Of a DNA stretch of 64,000 nt, positions 25,801 to 34,339 are shown one piece after another. Under the pieces are notes generated by a model. It saw nothing but the letters and a program-made list of their open reading frames with translations, made no database searches and had not been told where the DNA came from. The position numbers and the translations under genes were made by a program. Source of the stretch: an uncultured Flavobacteriaceae bacterium (lineage in GTDB: Bacteria; Bacteroidota; Bacteroidia; Flavobacteriales; Flavobacteriaceae); contig CANMFO010000008.1 of assembly GCA_947497245.1 (NCBI GenBank), positions 106,361-170,360 on the forward strand, read 5' to 3'. Numbering within the stretch: the stretch's first letter is position 1; each line of letters starts with the position of its first letter.

Positions 25801-26244
25801 CCGGGATGGTTTATGGATGAGGAGCATGTCTTTAAAAAACATGCCGAATTCATGAAGGAACTGGTGGAGGCCGGCGGCCTGGCCGGAATAGGAAGCCACG
25901 GTCAATTGCAGGGTCTGGGTTTCCATTGGGAACTCTGGTCCGTGGCAAGTGCGGGCATGGATTCCCACGAAGCTCTGCGAGTGGCAACGATCATAGGGGC
26001 GGAAGCCATTGGCCTGGACACGGACCTAGGTAGTCTGGAAGTGGGGAAATTGGCCGATATTTTAATAATGGAAGACAATCCGTTGGAGAACCTTCGCAAC
26101 ACGAATACTTTGACCCACGTCATTAAAAATGGAAAAGTGTACAACTCGGATACCCTGGATGAGGTTTGGCCTGCGTCAAAAAAAGCGGAAACGTTCAACT
26201 GGCAGACGAAAAAGCCCAGTGGTCTGCCCGGAATCAAGAAATGA
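22858..26244 (+). CDS. Periplasmic TolB-like beta-propeller / amidohydrolase fusion
   Basis: An 1128-residue exported protein with two units. After a signal peptide (about 1-24) comes a TolB/PD40 propeller, seen as repeated SPDG-type blades: VSPDGKTIAFD, YSPDGRSLVFISD, LSPDGKWLVYG, PSPDGSKLAFT, WSPDGKYIAFT, ISPDGKKALAK (about 60-640). A Lys/Glu-rich linker follows at about 660-705. The metal-dependent amidohydrolase is at about 710-1128: it opens LLLKGGRILTMKGKEI and carries the HxH pair His774/His776 in VDVHAHL, plus GHEHSLPIYP and GIGSHGQLQGLGFHWELW as later active-site parts. It probably cleaves an amide or imide ring or a dipeptide in the periplasm; the substrate is unknown. A terminator follows. 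Confidence 0.88.
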   Translation: MHYRLMAGAACFLALVNFNSLIAQDQAQKTDSTKKATKELPLEPERSIAFTTEKGTWISLDVSPDGKTIAFDLMGDIYTLPIEGGKATRITNGMAYDVHPRYSPDGRSLVFISDKSGSDNIWTLDLATKEDKQITQEKKHNFFSAEWTPDGAYIVGVKGRRNIKPHIYHKEGGSGSQLVDKPKQLKLIDPAFGPDGKLLYFSQRKNAWNYNAQLPQYQIGTYDMEDGDMAVITSKYGSAFTPTLSPDGKWLVYGTRFEAETGLIIRDLRTGDERWLAYPVQRDEQESIAPLGVLPAMSFTPDSRNLVVSYGGKIYSIAVEGITVAEIPFSADVQLDMGPRLAFKYPIGDSPEALATQIRDARPSPDGSKLAFTALNRLYVMDFPSGIPKRLTDNDFVEAHPAWSPDGKYIAFTTWKSGGGHLYKVNVEGRPRPVQLTNQKGLYSFPAWSYKSDRIVFHRGSAQSFQDLLGLYSSSMFEDLVWLDTSGGTMHFIDKARGRQGPHFIKQDDRIYLSSPQKGLLSVRWDGTDEREHLKLKGIVTYGSQDVLDEHSLLPMENGADENDKSSRPSKVRISPDGKKALAKINNDIYVVTIPRYGKTPTVSVAKVDKAAFPAMKLTYIGGEFPDWSSDSEKVHWSLGASHFRYNVLEGKKFTDSLAAAKKKEKELKDAEKVTDSSKTDGQKDEDKKEPRFEAEEFKIEVNYTKDVPEGTLLLKGGRILTMKGKEIIENGDILVENNRIKAIGTTGSLKVPKGTREIDVSGKTVIPGFVDVHAHLRPAWSVHKNQVWMYAANLAYGITTTRDPQTGTTDVLTYADMVEAGMVDGPRIYSTGPGLGFWGYQLENLDQTREVLRQYSTYFDTKTIKMYLVGNRQQRQWVIEACKELKLMPTTEGGLDFKLNMTQLLDGYPGHEHSLPIYPIYQDVVKAIAESKMAVTPTLLVSYGGPWAENFYYSRENVWGDKKLQYFTPYKELARKSRRRPGWFMDEEHVFKKHAEFMKELVEAGGLAGIGSHGQLQGLGFHWELWSVASAGMDSHEALRVATIIGAEAIGLDTDLGSLEVGKLADILIMEDNPLENLRNTNTLTHVIKNGKVYNSDTLDEVWPASKKAETFNWQTKKPSGLPGIKK

Positions 26245-26261
26245 CGGCCTAAAGTCAAAAT

Positions 26262-26288
26262 AAAAAAGACCCGATGAGGGCCTTTTTT
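26262..26288. terminator. Bidirectional hairpin terminator between convergent genes
   Basis: AAAAAAG and CTTTTTT flank CCC-GATGA-GGG, giving a stem with one A/C mismatch. It has an A-run on one side and a T-run on the other, so it can end transcripts from both the TolB-amidohydrolase gene and the GH20 gene. Confidence 0.75.
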
Positions 26289-26335
26289 ATTTCTGTGTCC
26301 GGTGTTAGGGTTACGGAAACAAAGCCCCTACCTGG

Positions 26336-27955
26336 TCAATCCTTTTGGATTTCCTCATAAGTGTATTTACTTTTCTTCCAATCGATCAAGGGTGAAGGAT
26401 AGTATTTTACGTCCATACGGTCCAAAAAGGGCGCCTGATTGGCCAAACGTACCTTATAACTTTCCCAATCGCGGTTTTCCTTGGGTGTCCAGCTCAACTC
26501 CGAATAGCCTATGGCGCGGGGAAAGGCCAAATATTCCAGCTCATCAATATTGCTGATGGTTTCGGACCACAAGGGTGCTTCGACCCCTAAAATGTTCTCG
26601 ATGGGAATGCCCTCGTATTCTTCTGGGGTCCAAATGTATGCGGTGTCTACTGGGATATAGGCGGCCCAATGGAGACCGTGTTTTGAAAGGGTGTCATATT
26701 GCATATCGAGATAAGCTTTTTTGGCCGGTGACATGATTACTTTCATTCCCTTTTGGATGGATAGGTCCGCATTTTCCTTGCTGGCCCAGAACTGGGAAAT
26801 GGAAGTGGAGTCAATATCCGCGGTCGCCACTTCATCCCACCCGATCATGCGCTTGCCATATTTTTGTACGATTTTTTCAACCTTTTCGACAAAATAGATA
26901 TAATCGTTCTTTTTGGTTACGTGGCTTTCATCCCCGCCAATGTGAAAATAAGGACCTGGGGAAATCGAAGAAATTTCCCGGACCACATCATCGATAAAGG
27001 CATAAACCGTATCCTTACGGGTATCAAAGGTGCTAAAACCAACCTCTGTGCCCTCATAGAGTTTCGGAGTTTTGCCGTTGCCGTTTAAAATGGGGTAGGA
27101 GGCGGAGGCGGCATTCGTATGTCCGGGCATATCGATTTCCGGTACTATCATCATATGGTGCTTGGCTGCATAGCGTACAATATCCTTGTAGTCCTCTTGG
27201 GTATAGAATCCGCCAGCTGCGCCCCCGACCTCGGTACTTCCCCCGACCTCCGTAAGTTTTGGCCAGGACTTGATCTCGATCCGCCACCCTTGGTCGTCGG
27301 ATAGGTGCAGGTGCAGTACGTTGTACTTGTAGTAGGCGAGCAGGTCGATGTATTTCTTTACATCTTCCACACTAAAAAAATGCCGGGCCACGTCCAACAT
27401 GGACCCGCGATATTCAAAACTTGGACTGTCCGTAATTTTTCCCGTGGGAATGGTCCAAATTTTATAGTCCGCCAGGGTATCATTGCTGGTTTCAGAGATG
27501 ATCTGTCGCAAGGTCTGGACTCCACGAAAGGCCCCTACCGCACTGTTCGAATTCAGAATGACCGAATCGGGGGTGATGTACAGCTGATAGGCTTCCAGGG
27601 CGTCGAGTTCTGGCGCGTCCGATTGATTGATGTAAATGATACCCTGTTGGTCGGAAGCTTCAGCGCGGTTGACCGGAACATCCAGATTCGTCTTCGCTTT
27701 TATTTTTTCCGCCAAAAACCCGGCGACATCCGCAAAACCCGTTGCCGTCTCGGAGGTATAGATCGCGGTGAACCGGTCCAGTGCAAAACCATCTTCCGTG
27801 GAAATTACCTTTAAGGGTTTCGGAATCAAAGCCAATTTGGACAGATCCGTTTTCGGGAAGTGCAGTACCCTTTTCTTTTTTTCCGGTTGACAGGAAATGG
27901 CCGCTACCAAAACGACCCATATGACCAGGCTTCTAAAGAGGTGTGATTTCATCAT
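26336..27955 (-). CDS. Beta-N-acetylhexosaminidase, GH20 lipoprotein
   Basis: A 539-residue periplasmic or surface lipoprotein that releases terminal GlcNAc or GalNAc by substrate-assisted catalysis. Seen: signal with lipobox AISC (Cys22), the GH20b-type N-terminal domain (about 40-170), and the (beta/alpha)8 domain starting near 178 with the family landmarks EYRGSMLDVARHFF, HLHLSDDQGWRIEI, PEIDMPGHT and the catalytic pair Asp342-Glu343 in FHIGGDESHV. A WDE and an LGVEAPLWSE-type segment near the end complete the active site. It could serve chitin, host-glycan or peptidoglycan scavenging; the linkage cannot be told from sequence. Confidence 0.94.
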   Translation of the reverse strand: MMKSHLFRSLVIWVVLVAAISCQPEKKKRVLHFPKTDLSKLALIPKPLKVISTEDGFALDRFTAIYTSETATGFADVAGFLAEKIKAKTNLDVPVNRAEASDQQGIIYINQSDAPELDALEAYQLYITPDSVILNSNSAVGAFRGVQTLRQIISETSNDTLADYKIWTIPTGKITDSPSFEYRGSMLDVARHFFSVEDVKKYIDLLAYYKYNVLHLHLSDDQGWRIEIKSWPKLTEVGGSTEVGGAAGGFYTQEDYKDIVRYAAKHHMMIVPEIDMPGHTNAASASYPILNGNGKTPKLYEGTEVGFSTFDTRKDTVYAFIDDVVREISSISPGPYFHIGGDESHVTKKNDYIYFVEKVEKIVQKYGKRMIGWDEVATADIDSTSISQFWASKENADLSIQKGMKVIMSPAKKAYLDMQYDTLSKHGLHWAAYIPVDTAYIWTPEEYEGIPIENILGVEAPLWSETISNIDELEYLAFPRAIGYSELSWTPKENRDWESYKVRLANQAPFLDRMDVKYYPSPLIDWKKSKYTYEEIQKD

Positions 27956-28037
27956 GATATTTATACGTTAGTTGATTTGTGAATTTGTGCGTTCCTATTT
28001 TCAATATAATACCGGACCACCGATCCTTGATTTGAAA

Positions 28038-28691
28038 TTAATCCAGATAGGACCTCAGAACCTTGTACCAGATATCATATCCCTTGCTGTTCATGTGCAG
28101 CCCATCCTCAACAAAGATATCCTGTTTTACGGTTTTCCTGTCCATCATAGGTTTCCAAACATCTGCATATGCGATCAAGGGGTCTTTCCTTCCAATTTTT
28201 TTGAATTTGCGGTTGAGCCGTTTGTAATGGCGCTTTAAATGCCATCGGGCAATACTGGGTTTGGCCGCGATGAGCACAATTTCCACGGAGGGATCCATCT
28301 CCCTTATTTTGGAAATAATGGCCAAGGTGGTCGCTATGATGTGCTTGGGCTCTTTTTCAGCCGAAATATCATTGTCCCCTTCATAAATAAACACTTTTTT
28401 GGGCTTGAATCGCAAAATCAGCTCTTCGGCATACATCAAAAGATCGGAAGCTTGCGACCCCCCGAATCCCGAATTTACGATTTGGTACTGGGGAAATCGA
28501 TTTTCAAGATCATGCCAGATTCGAACGCTGGAACTTCCGGTAAATACCACGGTCTCCTTGGTGGCATCCCACAGGGTGTCATATTTTTTTTGAATCGCCG
28601 CTATTTCATCCTTGAATCGCAAAGGATCCTGACCGTGCACAACGGTACTGACAAAGAGGAATAACAGGAATAAGAGGGACTTGTTCCGCAT
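28038..28691 (-). CDS. Secreted SGNH/GDSL hydrolase (acetylhydrolase-like)
   Basis: A protein of about 217 residues. The ATG at 28691 is preferred, since it starts a clean signal peptide (MRNKSLLFLLFLFVSTVVHGQ) and two -7-type boxes (TATTTTTG) lie just upstream; longer frames start at 28724 and 28793. The SGNH blocks are visible: nucleophile Ser in VFTGSSSVRIW, oxyanion Gly in NSGFGGSQASD, Asn in EGDNDISAEK, and the Asp-His pair in DGLHMNSKGYDIW. Relatives remove acetyl or short acyl groups from sugars or lipids. It lies between GH20 and an acetyl-esterase-like gene, which fits deacylation of decorated glycans; that link is inferred. Confidence 0.87.
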   Translation of the reverse strand: MRNKSLLFLLFLFVSTVVHGQDPLRFKDEIAAIQKKYDTLWDATKETVVFTGSSSVRIWHDLENRFPQYQIVNSGFGGSQASDLLMYAEELILRFKPKKVFIYEGDNDISAEKEPKHIIATTLAIISKIREMDPSVEIVLIAAKPSIARWHLKRHYKRLNRKFKKIGRKDPLIAYADVWKPMMDRKTVKQDIFVEDGLHMNSKGYDIWYKVLRSYLD

Positions 28692-28696
28692 GGATG

Positions 28697-28717
28697 CAAA
28701 AATACGATTCAAAAATA
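28697..28717 (-). promoter_or_regulatory. Two tandem -7 boxes TATTTTTG before the SGNH hydrolase
   Basis: On the minus strand TATTTTTG occurs at 28717-28710 and again at 28704-28697, both exact TAnnTTTG matches. The first would start transcription about 12 nt before the ATG at 28691. A TTG at standard spacing is not clear. Confidence 0.42.
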
Positions 28718-28917
28718 ACTTCATTTTGACAAATAACCTATGATTTCGGAATGATATCCCTTCGCACGTTCCCTGAAGAATGATGTGACGCATACCTATG
28801 GAAGTAAAACGGCGTAAAGGGATTTGCCATGGCCACCAAGGCCGTCCCTTTCAACACCGATCGCCAAACTATCGCCAGAATCGCCATAAAAAAAGATTCG
28901 GCAACAGTTTTCCGTTT

Positions 28918-29799
28918 TTACTGTGCCCCCTTCGGTACCGTGATACCTTCGGCCACCGACCAATCGTAAAAACGGGATATCCAGTTGTCCGATGGCAAGT
29001 CTTGCGGTTTCATGCCAAAACCATGTCCCCCTTTTGAATACATGTGCAATCCAACCACTTTACCGGCCTGCAGCCATGAGGAATACAACTGAATGCTCCC
29101 TTTTGCCAGGCCCAAGGGGTCGTCGCTGGCACAGATTACCAGCATGGGCGGTGCATCGGATGGGGCTTCCTGGACGGGCATCGCATCGGTCCAGGGGTAT
29201 ACGGGTACAAGGAAATCGGGTCGGTTGGTCGCCTTGTAGTTATAGGCTACCCCCATGGTCACGGCACCGCCGGCTGAAAACCCCATAAATCCGATTTTTT
29301 TTGGATCCACACCGTATTTTGAAGCATTTTCCCTTACATGGGCAACGGAGGAGAGCCCATCGGCTACTGAAAAGGGTAGTACCGGTGCGACCCGTTCCAC
29401 GATCCTTGCGGGATTGGTGGTCCCTTCTTCGGTTATTTCCTTTACCCCGTCCGCACCTGTGGGGACCAATCTGTATTTCAGTACGAAGGCGGTTATTCCC
29501 TTTTGATTGAGCCATTTGGCGACATCGGTGCCCTCGCTTTTAATGCTCAGCGCATAGAGCCCGCCCCCGGGCGCCACGATGACCGAGGTACCGTTCGGGG
29601 TTTGCGGCCGGAAAACTTCCATAGTGGGCACGGAAACATTTGTGACCACTTCATTCTGCCATATGTCCGAAAAATATTCTTTTTCACCACCTTCCCAAAC
29701 CGAGGTAGTGGATTTTTCATGGGGTATTTTGACAATTTCCTGGGCTACTGTAAGGTTGACTATGCTCATAGTAATCAATACAACGAATGCTTTTTTCAT
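28918..29799 (-). CDS. Secreted alpha/beta hydrolase (acetyl-esterase / BD-FAE-like)
   Basis: A 293-residue exported serine hydrolase. Seen: signal peptide MKKAFVVLITMSIVNLTVAQ, oxyanion-hole segment VIVAPGGGLYALS (about 78-90), the nucleophile elbow GFSAGGAV (about 180-187), the acidic residue in ICASDDPLGLAKG (about 236) and the catalytic His in GGHGFGM (about 268-274). This layout is shared by hormone-sensitive-lipase-like and xylan acetyl/feruloyl esterases of Bacteroidota. It lies immediately upstream of the SGNH hydrolase and 22 nt downstream of the glycerol facilitator on the same strand. Probable role: deacylation of glycans or short acyl esters in the periplasm. Confidence 0.87.
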   Translation of the reverse strand: MKKAFVVLITMSIVNLTVAQEIVKIPHEKSTTSVWEGGEKEYFSDIWQNEVVTNVSVPTMEVFRPQTPNGTSVIVAPGGGLYALSIKSEGTDVAKWLNQKGITAFVLKYRLVPTGADGVKEITEEGTTNPARIVERVAPVLPFSVADGLSSVAHVRENASKYGVDPKKIGFMGFSAGGAVTMGVAYNYKATNRPDFLVPVYPWTDAMPVQEAPSDAPPMLVICASDDPLGLAKGSIQLYSSWLQAGKVVGLHMYSKGGHGFGMKPQDLPSDNWISRFYDWSVAEGITVPKGAQ

Positions 29800-29821
29800 T
29801 TTTATGGATTTCTAGTTTTGT

Positions 29822-30547
29822 TCAAATACCGATCCAGAGATATACCAGGGCGGCCAATACCCCTCCCGCAATAGGTCCAAAAACGGGGATCCAAGCGTAA
29901 TACCAGTGGTTGCTTCCCTTTCCCTTGATCGGTAGAAGGGAATGTACGATTCGAGGCCCAAGGTCACGTGCGGGGTTGATGGCGTAGCCTGTGGGCCCTC
30001 CCAGACTGATCCCGATTCCCAAAACCAACAAGGCGACCGGGAGGGCGTCCAACGACCCCAGGGAAATGGGCTCGTCCGAGATGGCACCCCCAGCGATATA
30101 AAATATGGCCAATACAAACGCAAAAGTAGCAATGGCTTCGGTAAGAAAATTCCAGAATGGACTCCTTATGGCCGGAATATTGGCGAATGACGAAATAATG
30201 GCATCTTGATCTTCCGTGACGTCATAGTGCTTCTTATAGGTGAGCCATACCAGCGTGGTCCCGGTCATTGCACCGAGAAACTGCGCGATGATATACCCTG
30301 GCACCAAACCCCAGGCAAACTTGCCCGCTGTGGCAAAACCCAAGGTAACCGCGGGATTCAGGTGGGCTCCACTGACATCGGCCGCCACGAAGACACCCAC
30401 AAATACCGCTACCCCCCAACCAACCGTAATGCTGATCCAGCCGGCGTTGGATCCTTTGGTGCCCTTGAGCACCGCATTTGCGACAATTCCGTTGCCCAAA
30501 AGAATGAGCAGGGCCGTTCCTATAAATTCAAAGAGATATGCGGTCAT
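29822..30547 (-). CDS. MIP family glycerol facilitator (aquaglyceroporin)
   Basis: A 241-residue six-helix channel with both half-helix motifs, HLNPAVTLG and AINPARDLGPR. The Asp after the second NPAR is typical of glycerol-conducting GlpF-like channels; water-only aquaporins have a smaller residue there, so glycerol or another small polyol is inferred as substrate. Seen: first helix EFIGTALLILLGNGIVANA and a helix with ITVGWGVAVFVGVFVAADVSGA. No glycerol kinase or glycerol-3-phosphate dehydrogenase gene is nearby, so its metabolic partner is elsewhere. It lies 22 nt before the esterase gene and may lead that transcript. Confidence 0.9.
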   Translation of the reverse strand: MTAYLFEFIGTALLILLGNGIVANAVLKGTKGSNAGWISITVGWGVAVFVGVFVAADVSGAHLNPAVTLGFATAGKFAWGLVPGYIIAQFLGAMTGTTLVWLTYKKHYDVTEDQDAIISSFANIPAIRSPFWNFLTEAIATFAFVLAIFYIAGGAISDEPISLGSLDALPVALLVLGIGISLGGPTGYAINPARDLGPRIVHSLLPIKGKGSNHWYYAWIPVFGPIAGGVLAALVYLWIGI

Positions 30548-30692
30548 GGTGCTGGTGGTTTATTAAGCGATCAAGATAAAAAAATATGATGGATTGTGCA
30601 TGAATTCGATTGAATTTCGCAAGTTGGGCCTATAATAGACGGGTTAGCACCGTATTTTTTGACTTTTTTGAACCATTTTCTGCTTGGCTTTT

Positions 30693-30725
30693 TTGATGTT
30701 ACTTTCAGAAATAGTGGTATTTTTA
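30693..30725 (+). promoter_or_regulatory. Candidate promoter TTG-N22-TATTTTTA for the DUF5916 gene
   Basis: TTG at 30693-30695 and TATTTTTA at 30718-30725 are separated by 22 bp, within the range seen in Bacteroidota. Transcription would start near 30732, 20 nt before the ATG at 30752. Confidence 0.45.
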
Positions 30726-30751
30726 TTTGATAACCCGATCACTCAAAACCA

Positions 30752-32962
30752 ATGTCGAATTCCGGACCGATTTTCTTGCTTCTTTGTTTTACCCTTCTTC
30801 CAACACGAATATTTGCCCAAGAGGTGAACACGCCTGACGTAAAACCCCGGCCCACGGCGGAAGCGGTGGCCTTGGAAAACGGCCCGGTAATGGATGGGGA
30901 AGTGCTGGGCGATGAAACCTGGCAACAGATCACCCCTTTTGGCGATCTGGGTCAGACACAGCCCAATTTTGGGAGACCGGCCACCGAAAAGACCGAGATT
31001 CGTGTGGCCTATACGGATCAGACCTTTTACGTTTCTGTGGTTTGTCACGATGCAAGTCCAAGTACACTGGTCGTCTCCGATGCCCGAAGGGATGCCGATC
31101 TGGACAATACCGATGCTTTTCTTTTCATTGTGGATACCTATAAAGATGGTCAAAATGGATTTATTTTCGGAACCAATTCCCTAGGGGTGGAATACGATGC
31201 CCAAGTGGACAATGAGGGCCAGGGAAATTTCAATGTCAATCGCCAGCAGGGCGGGACCATTGGCGGTTTCAACCTCAATTGGGACGGTTCTTGGGAGGTT
31301 AAGACACAGGTGGGGGATTTTGGATGGAGTGCCGAATTTGCCATTCCATTGCGTACCCTCCGTTTTCAAGCGGGAAGAGACTGGGGCATTAACTTCCGAA
31401 GAAACATCAGAAAAACCAATGAGATCGTCTATTGGGCCGAAATGCCGGTCGGTCTCGATTTGAAACGACTTTCATTGGCAGGAACTTTGACAGGCCTGAA
31501 CCTACGCAGCCCCGGGAACCTTAAATTGATTCCTTATGTCCTGGGGCGCATTGACAAGGATTTTACGCTGGCCGATGCGGAGTACGATCTCTCCGGTGAG
31601 ATAGGGGGTGATGTCAAGTACAGCATTACCCCTAGTTTGACCCTGGACGTGACCTACAATACCGATTTCGCCCAAGTAGAGGTTGATGACCAGCAGGTGA
31701 ACCTCGACCGGTTTAACCTGTTCTTTCCCGAGAAACGACCTTTTTTCCTGGAAAACGCGGGTCTGTTCAGTGTAGGGAGCCCCGGGGAGGTCGATTTGTT
31801 CTTTAGCCGTCGTATCGGAATTGGCGATAACGGGAACATTGTACCCATTATTGGGGGCGCCAGGCTTTCGGGAAAGTTGAACCGGACCAATGTGGGACTG
31901 CTGTCCATGTTTACCGAGGATGTCCGGGAAAAGGGGATCGAGGAAAACAATTTTACCGTGGCAAGGGTCAACCATGAGTTCAAGGGACGGTCCGCTTTGG
32001 GCGCCGTCTTTATCAACCGGGAGGGCCTGCAGTCGGACAACTACAACCGTACAATAGCCTTGGACGGAAAATTGGGGCTGGGCAGGAAGGCACGTATGTC
32101 GGGATTTTTTGCAAAGACCAAGGATCCGAACGATACGATAAATGCACATTCCTTTAAATTCCAGAGCGATTACAACTGGAACAATTGGGAACTCAGGGCA
32201 GCCTATACCGAAGTGGGGCAGGGGTTCAATCCAGAAGTGGGCTTCCTGTTGCGCTCCGCTTTTAAAAAACCCGAGGGCCTGGTGCTCTACCACCTGCGCC
32301 CCAAAGATCCGGAAGCCAAAATTTTGGAGTATCGTCCCCACATCTCCTATCGGGGCTACTGGAATTTTGATGGTTTTTTGGAAACGGGCTTTTTGCATGT
32401 GGACAACCATTTTGAATGGAAGAGCGGCACGGAACTGCACACCGGGGTCAACATTACCACTGAGGGAGTGGTATTTCCGTTCGATATTTCAAGGGGACGG
32501 AATGTGGTGGTACAACCGGGAACGTACCGCCATGCAGAATCACAGCTCATCTTCTTTACCAATCGAAGTAAACCGTTTTCAGTGAATTTAAGGTCGGTCA
32601 TCGGTGGCTCTTTCGGGGGCACCCGCTATGTAGAGACCCTTACCGCCAGTTTGAGGCTCGGGGACAAGTTCAACTCTGATTTTACGCTACAGTACAACAA
32701 CTTTCAACTACCGGTGGGCAATTTCACGGCGAACATCCTGCGCAGCCAATTGTCATACGCCTTTAAACCCAATATTTACCTTCAAGGATTGATACAGCAC
32801 AATACGACGGACAAGCTTTGGGCGGCCAACCTTAGGTTTGGTTGGCTGCAAAGGGCCAATACCGGACTTTTTGTGGTCTGGAACTACAACCTACAGGATG
32901 GTGACCCTTTGAACAACAGCTTCATCGTAAAGTATACCCGAATGTTCGATTTGATGAAATAA
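30752..32962 (+). CDS. DUF5916 outer-membrane protein with CBM9-like N-terminus
   Basis: A 736-residue exported protein. A signal peptide (about 1-23) is followed by a CBM9-like beta-sandwich (about 40-215) recognisable by PVMDGEVLGDETWQQITPF and YTDQTFYVSVVCHDA. The remaining roughly 500 residues are the DUF5916 part, rich in amphipathic beta strands (FNLFFPEKRPFFLENAGLF, LFFSRRIGIGDNG) and ending TRMFDLMK, as expected for an outer-membrane barrel. Function is not established. The family is common in marine Bacteroidota and the N-terminal domain suggests glycan binding. It is convergent with the esterase gene, with only 14 nt between stops and no terminator. Confidence 0.85.
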   Translation: MSNSGPIFLLLCFTLLPTRIFAQEVNTPDVKPRPTAEAVALENGPVMDGEVLGDETWQQITPFGDLGQTQPNFGRPATEKTEIRVAYTDQTFYVSVVCHDASPSTLVVSDARRDADLDNTDAFLFIVDTYKDGQNGFIFGTNSLGVEYDAQVDNEGQGNFNVNRQQGGTIGGFNLNWDGSWEVKTQVGDFGWSAEFAIPLRTLRFQAGRDWGINFRRNIRKTNEIVYWAEMPVGLDLKRLSLAGTLTGLNLRSPGNLKLIPYVLGRIDKDFTLADAEYDLSGEIGGDVKYSITPSLTLDVTYNTDFAQVEVDDQQVNLDRFNLFFPEKRPFFLENAGLFSVGSPGEVDLFFSRRIGIGDNGNIVPIIGGARLSGKLNRTNVGLLSMFTEDVREKGIEENNFTVARVNHEFKGRSALGAVFINREGLQSDNYNRTIALDGKLGLGRKARMSGFFAKTKDPNDTINAHSFKFQSDYNWNNWELRAAYTEVGQGFNPEVGFLLRSAFKKPEGLVLYHLRPKDPEAKILEYRPHISYRGYWNFDGFLETGFLHVDNHFEWKSGTELHTGVNITTEGVVFPFDISRGRNVVVQPGTYRHAESQLIFFTNRSKPFSVNLRSVIGGSFGGTRYVETLTASLRLGDKFNSDFTLQYNNFQLPVGNFTANILRSQLSYAFKPNIYLQGLIQHNTTDKLWAANLRFGWLQRANTGLFVVWNYNLQDGDPLNNSFIVKYTRMFDLMK

Positions 32963-32976
32963 CGCTTTGGCGACCA

Positions 32977-34215
32977 CTAATCCACAATGGCCTGATATGA
33001 AAATTGGCGTAGTTTGTCAGCATAATAACCACTATACGGCTGCAGCTGCGTCATCAATATGGCGACCATTTCCTCTTTGGGATCTATAAAAAAATACGTG
33101 CAGTAGGCACCGCCCCAGTAGTATTGGCCAACGGATCCGAGCTGCTTCCCGCCGGCGAGATCGGTGGTGACACCGAACCCAAAGCCAAAGCCTTCCCCGG
33201 GAGCTTGGTACAGATCGCCTACTTGGTTTATGGTCATGATTTCCAAAGTCTTCGGGCTGAGATAGCGTTTGCCGTTCCATTCCCCCCCATTGAGCAGCAT
33301 CCGGGCGAACTTCATATAATCGGCGGCGGTCGAGAACAGGCCATGGGTGCCCCCATAGACCGTATTTCCCTCAATGGGCAATTGTTGGGGAGAGTTAACA
33401 AGTTTACCCCCTTCGTTTAGACTGTGTACGGGCATCCATCGATCTTGGTCCTGTTTGCCGATATTGTATCCCGTATCTTTCATACCCAACGGGTCGAACA
33501 GCCGCTGTTGCAAAAATTCAGCCGTACTCATTCCCGAAAAATGCTCTATGAGGAAGGCAAGCACATCGGGAGAGGCACTGTAGTACCACTGTTCCCCGGG
33601 TTGCCCCATAAGCGGCAGTCCTACCAGTGTATTCACCCTGGTTTCGATACTTTTTTGAGGCTCGAAATACAGTGCGTTGGCGGTTTCATTGTCCAATTTT
33701 GTACCGCCCAGGCCATGTGAAAAACCAGCGGTATGGCTCAATAGATGGGCAATGGTCACCTCTTTCTTAACAGGGACGGTCTCCCCCGCGATACCTTCGT
33801 TGGGGTCTTTGGCCACCTTCAGGTCCTTGAACTGCGGGAGGTATTTGGAAACGGGATCGGTAAGCAAAAAATAACCTTCTTCGTACAACATCATAAAGGC
33901 TACGGTAACAATGGGTTTGGTCATCGACATGATGTGCCCGATCTGATCCTGGCGCATGGGCTCCTTTCCGTCCAGGCTGCTGTACCCATAGGCGGCTTCA
34001 TGGACAATCTGTCCCTTCCTCATAATCAGGGAGACTGCCCCGGGAATCCGCCCCTCGTCGATCTCGTTTTGCAGGAAAGCGTCATAACGCGCCAAACGCG
34101 TTTGCGATACCCCAGCGGTAACATCACTTTTGGGAGCTGTGGTCTGGGCGGTGATGGGCGAAACGGTCAAAAGGATAAAAAGAAGTAAACGGAAGGTGGT
34201 TCGAATTGTGTTCAT
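32977..34215 (-). CDS. Secreted serine hydrolase, class C beta-lactamase / EstB-like esterase
   Basis: A 412-residue exported protein. Seen: signal peptide ending SPITAQ (about residue 24), the catalytic SxxK motif Ser97-Lys100 in SMTK, and the second motif WYYSASPDVL at about 222-231. The YSxxxDVL form is shared by family VIII esterases (EstB, LovD-like) rather than by true AmpC enzymes, which have YAN. A GGT-like third motif is replaced by GGAYCTYFF. It is therefore more likely an esterase or a peptide/acyl hydrolase than a resistance enzyme. Confidence 0.85.
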   Translation of the reverse strand: MNTIRTTFRLLLFILLTVSPITAQTTAPKSDVTAGVSQTRLARYDAFLQNEIDEGRIPGAVSLIMRKGQIVHEAAYGYSSLDGKEPMRQDQIGHIMSMTKPIVTVAFMMLYEEGYFLLTDPVSKYLPQFKDLKVAKDPNEGIAGETVPVKKEVTIAHLLSHTAGFSHGLGGTKLDNETANALYFEPQKSIETRVNTLVGLPLMGQPGEQWYYSASPDVLAFLIEHFSGMSTAEFLQQRLFDPLGMKDTGYNIGKQDQDRWMPVHSLNEGGKLVNSPQQLPIEGNTVYGGTHGLFSTAADYMKFARMLLNGGEWNGKRYLSPKTLEIMTINQVGDLYQAPGEGFGFGFGVTTDLAGGKQLGSVGQYYWGGAYCTYFFIDPKEEMVAILMTQLQPYSGYYADKLRQFSYQAIVD

Positions 34216-34339
34216 TTTTGGTTGGATTTAGCTTGAGTTCTAAAGATATTGTTTTTTGGGTTATCGAAGGGGTAAAATTGGACCCAGAGCCGGGGCCTGC
34301 CCTCTTTTTCGCTATATTTAGGGCATGGATACATCGGAT

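Noticed and set aside
31502..32440. 312-codon minus-strand frame opposite the DUF5916 gene
   Set aside because: The + strand gene has a signal peptide and family motifs throughout; the reverse frame has none.
32977..34215. Beta-lactamase resistance gene
   Set aside because: SxxK is present, but the second motif is YSASPDVL, the esterase VIII form, and no KTG triad is seen. Resistance is not supported.
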